A DNA stretch of 5,208 nt from the NCBI GenBank assembly GCA_002414705.1, contig DIAL01000048.1, positions 499-5,706 of the forward strand, given 5' to 3'. This DNA is from Flavobacteriaceae bacterium UBA5079. GTDB lineage: Bacteria > Bacteroidota > Bacteroidia > Flavobacteriales > Flavobacteriaceae. This document shows positions 1 to 5,208 of this stretch, piece by piece; the first letter of the stretch is position 1, and each line of letters begins with the position of its first letter. The notes beneath the pieces were generated by a model that was not told where the DNA came from, did not search any database, and worked only from the letters and a program-made list of their open reading frames with translations. A program made the position numbers and the translations under genes.

Positions 1-1666
1 TTAATGTGTTTCGTGTGGTTAGTTCAGGTAAATTAAACACCATACTATCGTCTTGAACGTTCTGATACATGATGGTATTATATAAGGTAAACTTACGGAA
101 AAAGTTAAATCCCTTTTCCCACTTTACTTTAACGTAACTAATGGTTTGATCGGTTTGAAATGGCTTCACTAAATCATCTACGCCGTCTTTCATGAAATAA
201 GTGTAGTCGTTTATAGTTGTAAAGTCGGCAGAAATGGTTCCAAATAACTTTGAGTTGACATTTAAACCTAGCTGCTGCGTTTCAGTATTATTAAAATTAC
301 TTTGCCAATTATAGTTTTTGTAAACACTTTGGTATAACTGGTAGTTATAATTTGGCGCTCGAGAATTATGGCTTACTTGTGCTCCAACAGATAACTTATC
401 ATTTAATATATAGGACGCATTTCCTAAAATATAATTACCATCAAAATCTCCAACCACATTTATACCTGCTTCAGCATGAATCTTAAACCCACTTATTGTT
501 TTATCATATTGTCCTCCTATAGAAACTATATCTCCTTTTAATCTATTGGTTATATAATTATTATTTATTAGAGCAACTTTATCATAGCCATAATTATAAT
601 TGGTATAACCAATATTAAATGCAACATCACCTATTATATTGTTCTTATAATTTAAACCTAGTTCTGTATTAAAACTCTCTAATGTGACACGGTCTCTTAA
701 ACCACTTGACTGAAATGCCTCACCAAAGTATGCGTTTTCACTATCCTGATTGTATTCATAATACTTATCTTCAAAAGAAACTATATTACTTACTCGCAGT
801 ACATTTTTAGACAATGAATCTTTCGGTTTTATAATATAATAGTTATGATCTAAATGAAAACGTTTCCCTTTCAGGATGTTTTCAGTATCTTCAAAGTTTA
901 CTGCTAAAACGGCTCGATCACTAAATTCCGGATTTCCTGATTCAAAAAACGGAATATTATCATCACGAACTCCGCCATTTTCTTGATTTAGCAAATCTTG
1001 CATAACAATGTGTGCATTAGCAAAGTAACGATTGTTTTTAGTTTTATAGCTTGTTGTGAAACGGAAATTACCTGTACTTGTTAATATGTGCTGATACCTA
1101 CCCAAAGACCTCAACCCCTTATAAGCAATGGAAAAATTTAATTGCTTGGATGTGTTTACAGTAAAAAAAGCATCTAGCTGTTGCCCTTGTCTAAAGGCTG
1201 TTTTGTAATAAAGCTCTGTAAATGGCGTTGGCACTTCATAATAGTTAATATCTTCTATTTCCATATAATTAAAATGACGCGCTCTTGCTCCAAACAAAGG
1301 CATTAACGCATCCTTTTTATATATGTAACTTAAAGAATTGTAGGTTTGACCCACATTAGAAAATGGCAACAATTCGAAATTATCGCGTCGTAAGTAATTA
1401 AATTTGTATTCCTTTTGTATGGATAAGGTAGTATCTACATACGTGGTATCATTGCTTTCTGAAATAATAAGATATTGTTCAATTTTAGCGTCTAAATTTT
1501 TAATATCCTTATAACTGGTACTTTCTGTAGAACGTCTGGAAAGGGAATCGTTATTAGTTGTATTTCTATCTATCACAGAATCGTCGCTATTTAATAGTTG
1601 CTTTGTTTGACCAATGACCAAATTCACGCAGAACATTAAAAAAACGACTAAAATTATTTTCCTCAT
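1..1666 (-). CDS. Putative outer-membrane porin of the Bacteroidota Porin_10 type, partial (C-terminus off the left edge)
   Basis: The first 555 codons read without interruption from an ATG at 1666-1664 to the left edge, where the frame is still open. The protein starts with a Sec signal peptide: MRK, a hydrophobic core IILVVFLMF, and a likely signal peptidase I site after VIG at residue 19. A polar Ser/Asp/Asn/Thr-rich stretch of about 60 residues follows. Next comes a segment that I recognise from memory as the 'putative porin' family: residues around 90-105 read [24 protein letters not shown] lies at 125-134, then [19 protein letters not shown] and an ENGG at 229-232. The remainder alternates aromatic and polar residues, with many Tyr, Asn and Phe, as expected for outer-membrane beta-strands. 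It would form a beta-barrel for small-molecule passage; the substrate is unknown. Recalled family members are somewhat longer than 600 residues, so perhaps 100 C-terminal residues are missing. Identification is by recalled sequence pattern, not by a search. Confidence 0.85.
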   Translation of the reverse strand, partial: MRKIILVVFLMFCVNLVIGQTKQLLNSDDSVIDRNTTNNDSLSRRSTESTSYKDIKNLDAKIEQYLIISESNDTTYVDTTLSIQKEYKFNYLRRDNFELLPFSNVGQTYNSLSYIYKKDALMPLFGARARHFNYMEIEDINYYEVPTPFTELYYKTAFRQGQQLDAFFTVNTSKQLNFSIAYKGLRSLGRYQHILTSTGNFRFTTSYKTKNNRYFANAHIVMQDLLNQENGGVRDDNIPFFESGNPEFSDRAVLAVNFEDTENILKGKRFHLDHNYYIIKPKDSLSKNVLRVSNIVSFEDKYYEYNQDSENAYFGEAFQSSGLRDRVTLESFNTELGLNYKNNIIGDVAFNIGYTNYNYGYDKVALINNNYITNRLKGDIVSIGGQYDKTISGFKIHAEAGINVVGDFDGNYILGNASYILNDKLSVGAQVSHNSRAPNYNYQLYQSVYKNYNWQSNFNNTETQQLGLNVNSKLFGTISADFTTINDYTYFMKDGVDDLVKPFQTDQTISYVKVKWEKGFNFFRKFTLYNTIMYQNVQDDSMVFNLPELTTRNTL

Positions 1667-1685
1667 AATTATTTTTTCGACCTTG

Positions 1686-1717
1686 CAAATGTATATACAA
1701 TTTATAATAACGTCATT
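1686..1717 (-). promoter_or_regulatory. Promoter of the putative porin gene
   Basis: On the minus strand, TACATTTG at 1693-1686 matches the Bacteroidota -7 consensus TAnnTTTG exactly. About 20 bp upstream the -33 position reads AATG (1717-1714), a weak match to TTTG. Transcription would start near 1680, leaving a leader of roughly 15 nt with no Shine-Dalgarno sequence. The -7 box is convincing and the -33 box is not, which may mean that expression depends on an activator. Confidence 0.6.
1690..1699. repeat. 10-bp perfect palindrome over the porin -7 box
   Basis: TGTATATACA is its own reverse complement. It shares four bases with the porin -7 box (1686-1693), a position where a bound regulator would block the promoter. 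Short AT-rich palindromes also arise often by chance in DNA of this composition, so the regulatory reading is only a possibility. Confidence 0.3.
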
Positions 1718-1720
1718 ATA
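1703..1720. promoter_or_regulatory. 18-bp near-perfect palindrome in the divergent intergenic region, candidate operator
   Basis: TATAATAACGTCATTATA pairs in 8 of 9 symmetric positions around a central ACGT-like core (centre between 1711 and 1712; the only mismatch is 1709 against 1714). It covers the -33 region of the porin promoter and lies about 15 bp upstream of the rnhB start codon. Two-fold symmetry at this location is typical of a dimeric regulator's site, but no regulator gene is visible here and AT-rich DNA yields such symmetry fairly easily. Confidence 0.35.
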
Positions 1721-1735
1721 TTAAGAATTATTTAC

Positions 1736-2335
1736 ATGCTAAAATTACAATTTTCAGACTTTAAACACGAATGTGGCACAGACGAAGCTGGAAGAGGCTG
1801 TCTAGCAGGTCCTGTTACGGCAGCTGCTGTGATTCTTCCTGGACATTTTGAGAGTCCTATTTTAAATGACTCCAAGTTGCTTTCTGAAAAGAAACGCCTT
1901 ATTTTAAAACCTATTATAGAATGTGAAGCCCTAGCTTTTGGGTTTGCGCATATTTATCCAACTGAAATTGATAGTATTAATATACTAAACGCTTCTATTT
2001 TAGCAATGCACCAATCAATAAAAACGCTTAAAATTAAACCAGAATTTATTATTGTAGATGGTAATAAGTTTAAGTCATACAATAATATTCCACATGAAAC
2101 CATAGTGAAAGGCGATTCTAAATTTTTAAGCATTGCAGCCGCTTCCGTATTAGCAAAAACATATAGAGATGCCTATATGGAGAGCATTCATGAAGAATTT
2201 CCTATGTATAATTGGAAACAAAACAAAGGTTATCCAACTAAAGAACATCGAGAGGCTATTAGAAAATATGGCGTTACAAAATATCACCGAAAATCCTTTA
2301 GATTACTACCTGAACAGCTGAAAATTGAATTGTAA
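1736..2335 (+). CDS. rnhB: Ribonuclease HII
   Basis: RNase HII cleaves the RNA strand of RNA:DNA hybrids and incises 5' of single ribonucleotides in duplex DNA, starting ribonucleotide excision repair in the cytoplasm. The 199-residue length is normal for the family. All catalytic landmarks are visible. GTDEAGRG carries Asp16 and Glu17 plus the GRG loop (19-21). VDGN carries Asp108 and KGD carries Asp127, completing the DEDD metal-binding set. The family block [12 protein letters not shown] covers 134-145, and NKGYPTKEH holds Tyr166, the position of the tyrosine that senses the RNA-DNA junction. The ATG at 1736 leaves the usual short lead before the first catalytic motif. No Shine-Dalgarno sequence and no good TAnnTTTG promoter are seen upstream on this strand. 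The gene is divergent from the porin gene, and the lipoprotein gene follows 65 bp downstream. Confidence 0.97.
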   Translation: MLKLQFSDFKHECGTDEAGRGCLAGPVTAAAVILPGHFESPILNDSKLLSEKKRLILKPIIECEALAFGFAHIYPTEIDSINILNASILAMHQSIKTLKIKPEFIIVDGNKFKSYNNIPHETIVKGDSKFLSIAAASVLAKTYRDAYMESIHEEFPMYNWKQNKGYPTKEHREAIRKYGVTKYHRKSFRLLPEQLKIEL

Positions 2336-2352
2336 TTTCGGACTAGATACAT

Positions 2353-2383
2353 TTTAAACCTATAAATTATTTATGTAGGTTTG
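2353..2383 (+). promoter_or_regulatory. Promoter of the 809-residue lipoprotein gene
   Basis: TAGGTTTG at 2376-2383 is an exact match to the Bacteroidota -7 consensus TAnnTTTG. Nineteen bases upstream, TTTA at 2353-2356 is a three-of-four match to the -33 TTTG. This is the best promoter in the window. A start site near 2388-2390 would leave a leader of only about 11-13 nt before the ATG at 2401, with no ribosome binding site. It lets the lipoprotein gene be transcribed independently of rnhB. Confidence 0.65.
2356..2382. repeat. Inverted repeat AAACCTA...TAGGTTT after rnhB
   Basis: The arms 2356-2362 and 2376-2382 are perfect 7-bp reverse complements around a 13-base spacer. One G-U and one A-U pair could extend the stem inward to 9 bp. 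The right arm coincides with the -7 box of the downstream promoter. It could be a weak terminator for rnhB, but it lacks a long T-run and a GC-rich stem. It could also be an operator, or chance. A protein bound here would compete with RNA polymerase for the lipoprotein promoter. Confidence 0.4.
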
Positions 2384-2400
2384 TATAAATTCCCTCTTCA

Positions 2401-4830
2401 ATGAAAAACATTTGGTTTTTATGTGCTTTAAGTCTGCTATTTTTAGGGTGTAACACATCCAAAAAGAAGTCGCAATTAATGGATTACCTCAATAATGATG
2501 CTGCTGTCATTATTAAGGTAAAAAATATTGGTAGTTTAAAAAGCAATATCAGTAATAATTCATTTTTACAGGCTTTAGAAACATCCAAGAGCTACAAAAA
2601 CCTTTCAGATAAACTATCCGTTTTACAATATTTAAAAACCGAGGACGATTTATTTATATCGTTATTTAACACGAATGATAGTTTAGATTTTTCTATAATC
2701 TCCAAAACAAAACCAGATTTATTTCTGATAGATTCTCTACCAAATCATAGTATTGAAACTTTAAAATACGAAAAACAGACTATCACCAAAAGCAAAGTTG
2801 GTAGTCAAACGCTTTTTAGTATTACAAAAGACAGTGTTTTTATTGGTGCATCAACTAAAGCGTTATTAATTGCTTCACTTGAAGATGCTAAAATTGATCC
2901 AACAATAAAAGCGCTTATCAATTCATCAAGTGCAGATAATCAGCTTTCTGTTTTTATTAATAAGAAAAAAGACAATCATATTAATAGCTTTTTCATAAAT
3001 GAAAACATCAGCACAATAACATTAACAGATTATTTGTTTTTTGATGTAGATATTAATCAAAATGCACTAAAGCTAAACGGTGTTGTAAAATCGGCAGATT
3101 CGAGTAAAAAACTAATAGATGTTTTCAAAAATACGACACCTCAAGAGAATAGATTAGCAACTATTACACCTTCCAATAGTGATGGTTTTTTAAGTATTAC
3201 CTTTAACGATTATACGGTTTTTAACAAAAACCTCAACACATACAGGAAAGCAGATTCTATACAAACTACAACGCTTTTAGATAATGTTATTGAAACAGGT
3301 GTTATTTATGAAGGAAACAATCGCGCTATTATATTAAACTCATTAGATGTTTATATTACAAAAGAAGCGCTATTAAACGATCAAGACATGATAGAAACGT
3401 ATCGGGAAATTGATATTTATAATTTCAGTAAGCCGGAACTTTTCCAAAAAATCTTATCGCCTTTTATCCATTTTAATGAGGCAAATAAATATTGTATCAT
3501 AGACAATTTTATTGTGTTTTCTAATAATATTGAGTTTCTACATACTATTATAGCGAGTTATAAAAATCAAACCACATTTAGTTCTAGCAGTCAATATAAA
3601 AGTCTGAAGGAACAATTTAGCGATGAAGCTTCTATATTAAGTGTTATAAATCCTGATAAACTGGAAACTATTATTAATAGAAACCTAAACGATAGTCTTA
3701 ATTTAAAATTAAACACGTTTAATGCAACCGGTTTACAATTTATATATGACACCAATTTTGCACATGTAAATGCGGTTATTCAGAAAAGTAAAACGCGTGT
3801 TGTAGAAAATTCGGTTACCGAAATAGCTGCTGTAAAAATTGATGCAGACTTATTAAATAGTCCGCAATTGGTCACGAATCATATCACTAATGAAAAAGAA
3901 ATAGCTGTTCAGGACATAAAAAACAATTTATACTTAATTTCTAGCAATGGAAAAATTCTTTGGAAAAAACAACTTCAAGGTCCTATTTTAGGGAGAATTG
4001 AACAAATAGACATGTACAAAAATGGTCGATTACAACTAGCTTTTGCAACAACCAATCGTGTGTATGTTTTAGACCGAAACGGTAAGGATGTTAAACCATT
4101 CCCTTTAAAATTCAATGATGCTATTACCCAGCCACTTTCGGTATTTGATTATGATAGCAATAGAAAATACCGCCTCATGGTTACACAAGGCAAAGATGTT
4201 TTAATGTTAAGTGATAATGGAAAAACAGTAAAAGGCTTCACTTTTGAAAAAGCGGCCGATAATCTTATTCATCAACCACAACATATTAGAATTGGCAAAA
4301 AAGATTACTTACTTTTTAAAACTGCCAATAAGTTATATATTTTAGATCGTGTTGGAAAAACACGTATTACACCAAAAGTAAATTATTCTTATTCTGATGA
4401 AGCTATGTATCTATATAAAGGTAATTTTGCAACTACTACCACAAACGGAAAATTGGTTACCATAGATAGTAAAGGAAACACTGCAGCACAAGATTTGGGT
4501 CTAACGGATCAGCATTATTTAGAAACAACTAGTAAAACACTCGTTGCCTTATCTGAAAACAGACTAACCATAAAACAAAATACCTACGAACTGGATTACG
4601 GAAATTACAGCAAACCGAATATCTTTTATTTAAATGATAAAATTTACGTATCCGTAACAGACAAGCAAACACAAAAAGTATTTCTGTTTGATAGTAATGC
4701 TAAATTACTTTCTAACTTTCCCGTTTATGGTACATCTCAAATAGATATGGCAAATATGGATAAAGGCAGGAACCTGGAGTTTGTTACTAAAGGCGATAGT
4801 AACACCATATTAATTTATCAGATAAATTAG
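2401..4830 (+). CDS. Large lipoprotein with a duplicated N-terminal module and a C-terminal beta-propeller-like domain, function unknown
   Basis: An 809-residue protein starting with a type II signal peptide: MKNIW, a hydrophobic stretch, then FLGC with Cys17 as the predicted lipidated residue. The residues after the cysteine (NTSKKK) are basic. They lack the acidic surface-export signal known from Bacteroidota surface lipoproteins, so a periplasm-facing anchor is more likely. Residues about 33-463 seem to be two copies of one unit (33-232 and 261-463). They resemble the general style of DUF3352-type extracytoplasmic proteins, but I cannot confirm that family. Residues about 475-809 carry a strand-turn motif of the type N-x-hydrophobic-Y-hydrophobic-LD-x-x-GK, at 509, 552, 598, 643, 682, 719 and 758, with a last strand at 801. 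This fits a PQQ-like or related beta-propeller. The role may be binding or scaffolding at the envelope; no catalytic motif was recognised. The start is fixed by the signal peptide and by the promoter ending 17 bp upstream. Confidence 0.85.
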   Translation: MKNIWFLCALSLLFLGCNTSKKKSQLMDYLNNDAAVIIKVKNIGSLKSNISNNSFLQALETSKSYKNLSDKLSVLQYLKTEDDLFISLFNTNDSLDFSIISKTKPDLFLIDSLPNHSIETLKYEKQTITKSKVGSQTLFSITKDSVFIGASTKALLIASLEDAKIDPTIKALINSSSADNQLSVFINKKKDNHINSFFINENISTITLTDYLFFDVDINQNALKLNGVVKSADSSKKLIDVFKNTTPQENRLATITPSNSDGFLSITFNDYTVFNKNLNTYRKADSIQTTTLLDNVIETGVIYEGNNRAIILNSLDVYITKEALLNDQDMIETYREIDIYNFSKPELFQKILSPFIHFNEANKYCIIDNFIVFSNNIEFLHTIIASYKNQTTFSSSSQYKSLKEQFSDEASILSVINPDKLETIINRNLNDSLNLKLNTFNATGLQFIYDTNFAHVNAVIQKSKTRVVENSVTEIAAVKIDADLLNSPQLVTNHITNEKEIAVQDIKNNLYLISSNGKILWKKQLQGPILGRIEQIDMYKNGRLQLAFATTNRVYVLDRNGKDVKPFPLKFNDAITQPLSVFDYDSNRKYRLMVTQGKDVLMLSDNGKTVKGFTFEKAADNLIHQPQHIRIGKKDYLLFKTANKLYILDRVGKTRITPKVNYSYSDEAMYLYKGNFATTTTNGKLVTIDSKGNTAAQDLGLTDQHYLETTSKTLVALSENRLTIKQNTYELDYGNYSKPNIFYLNDKIYVSVTDKQTQKVFLFDSNAKLLSNFPVYGTSQIDMANMDKGRNLEFVTKGDSNTILIYQIN

Positions 4831-4900
4831 CCAATTTAATTGTTTAATTACATTATAAGCACTCTAAATACCTTTTCATTACTATTAGAAATGATTATTG

Positions 4901-4930
4901 AAAACCGAAGTTAAAAGCTTCGGTTTTTTT
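4901..4930 (+). terminator. Intrinsic terminator after the lipoprotein gene
   Basis: A 10-bp perfect stem (AAAACCGAAG at 4901-4910 with CTTCGGTTTT at 4918-4927) closes a 7-base loop and runs directly into a seven-T tract (4924-4930). It lies 70 bp past the lipoprotein stop codon and ends 50 bp before the next start codon, so it should separate the two transcripts. The opposite strand has only four T after the stem, so the plus direction is favoured. Confidence 0.9.
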
Positions 4931-4953
4931 ATGTCTTTTCGCCATGAAATGTT

Positions 4954-4961
4954 TAGTATTG
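4954..4961 (+). promoter_or_regulatory. Possible -7 box for the nucleoid-associated protein gene
   Basis: TAGTATTG differs from TAnnTTTG at one position and lies between the terminator and the ATG at 4981. No convincing -33 TTTG is found 19-21 bp upstream. A promoter is expected somewhere in 4931-4980, because the terminator should stop readthrough. This is the best candidate, but it is weak. Confidence 0.3.
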
Positions 4962-4980
4962 TAATCTCAATTATAAGATT

Positions 4981-5208
4981 ATGATATCCCGTAAAAACGC
5001 TTCCATTTCCAAATGTATTATCCATAAAGTGGGTAATAAACACAATAGTACTAAAAATGCTTTTTCTGAAAAAGAAGTCATTTTTGATGAAGCAAGTTAT
5101 GAATTGATGTTACCGTTTTTATTAAGACCTTTTGCTTCTGTGGTACAATCTTACCGTTTTAATCACCATGCAGATATTTCGCTTAACGAAATAAACACCT
5201 ATAGCAAT
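4981..5208 (+). CDS. Nucleoid-associated protein of the NdpA/YejK (37-kDa) type, partial (N-terminal 76 residues)
   Basis: The frame opens at the ATG at 4981 and stays open for 76 codons to the right edge. Upstream in the same frame a TAG at 4954 precedes any other ATG, so this start is well supported. The N-terminus reads ISKCIIHKVGNK at about residues 9-20, then an acidic linker, FDEASYELMLPFLLRPF at about 35-51, and a YRFNHHADISLNEI segment. This layout (a short beta-strand with HKVGNK, then a helix ending in PF, then an SYRF-type strand with 'LN' before a helix) is how I recall the start of Bacteroidota nucleoid-associated proteins of the NA37 family, which are usually about 330-350 residues long. 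Family members bind the nucleoid; their precise role is not well defined. About three quarters of the protein lies outside the window, so the call rests on the N-terminus alone. Confidence 0.75.
   Translation, partial: MISRKNASISKCIIHKVGNKHNSTKNAFSEKEVIFDEASYELMLPFLLRPFASVVQSYRFNHHADISLNEINTYSN

Noticed and set aside
1..3. TTA at the left edge, read as a TAA stop on the minus strand, suggesting that the porin gene ends exactly at the window border.
   Set aside because: It is out of frame. Porin codons on the minus strand begin at positions congruent to 1 modulo 3, so the last full codon (4-2) is TTA (Leu) and the gene continues past the edge.
1667..1735. Plus-strand promoter for rnhB, such as TACAATTT at 1696-1703 or TATAAT at 1703-1708.
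   Set aside because: TACAATTT has two mismatches to TAnnTTTG. TATAAT has only an off-spacing TTG upstream and is a sigma-70 pattern of E. coli, not of Bacteroidota. rnhB must have a promoter, but I cannot place it.
2401..4830. Reading the lipoprotein as a PQQ-dependent dehydrogenase because of its propeller-like repeats.
   Set aside because: The propeller motifs are only about 330 residues long and at the C-terminus. I see no tryptophan-docking blades or metal and cofactor residues of the quinoprotein dehydrogenases.
4831..4900. Possible small gene or hairpin between the lipoprotein stop and the terminator, including TCATT...AATGA.
   Set aside because: Only a 5-bp AT-rich stem and no open frame of note. 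It reads as an ordinary 3' untranslated region.
4931..4984. A 17-codon reading frame after the terminator whose TGA overlaps the ATG at 4981 as ATGA, resembling a coupled leader peptide.
   Set aside because: It starts directly after the terminator T-tract and contains the only candidate -7 box, so it is probably not transcribed. It has no ribosome binding site and no attenuator-like codon run.

Overview
The window looks like a piece of a Bacteroidota chromosome, most likely from a member of the Flavobacteriaceae. The DNA is strongly AT-rich. None of the four genes has a recognisable GGAGG-type ribosome binding site. Two gene starts are preceded by perfect copies of the Bacteroidota TAnnTTTG -7 promoter box. 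The proteins (a Bacteroidota 'putative porin', a flavobacterial-type RNase HII, a large lipoprotein and a 37-kDa-type nucleoid-associated protein) fit this lineage. I see no insertion sequence, tRNA, rRNA, CRISPR array or phage gene.

Layout: positions 1-1666 (minus strand) hold the first 555 codons of an outer-membrane putative porin, whose C-terminus lies beyond the left edge. A compact 69-bp divergent intergenic region (1667-1735) separates it from rnhB (1736-2335, plus strand). This region holds the porin promoter and two palindromes. After 65 bp, which contain a good Bacteroidota promoter overlapping an inverted repeat, comes an 809-residue lipoprotein gene (2401-4830). A 150-bp gap follows with a strong intrinsic terminator (4901-4930). 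The 5' end of a nucleoid-associated protein gene (4981-5208) runs off the right edge.

Functionally, rnhB is a housekeeping gene that removes RNA from RNA:DNA hybrids. The porin and the lipoprotein are envelope proteins with no obvious link to RNase HII, and the last gene probably encodes a nucleoid-binding protein. The lipoprotein has its own promoter, and the terminator insulates it from the gene downstream, so the window reads as neighbouring single-gene units more than one pathway operon. The least explained item is the lipoprotein. Its N-terminal half appears to be an internal tandem duplication of a unit of about 200 residues, and its C-terminal half is a beta-propeller-like repeat array. 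I found no convincing evidence of a wholly new biological system here.
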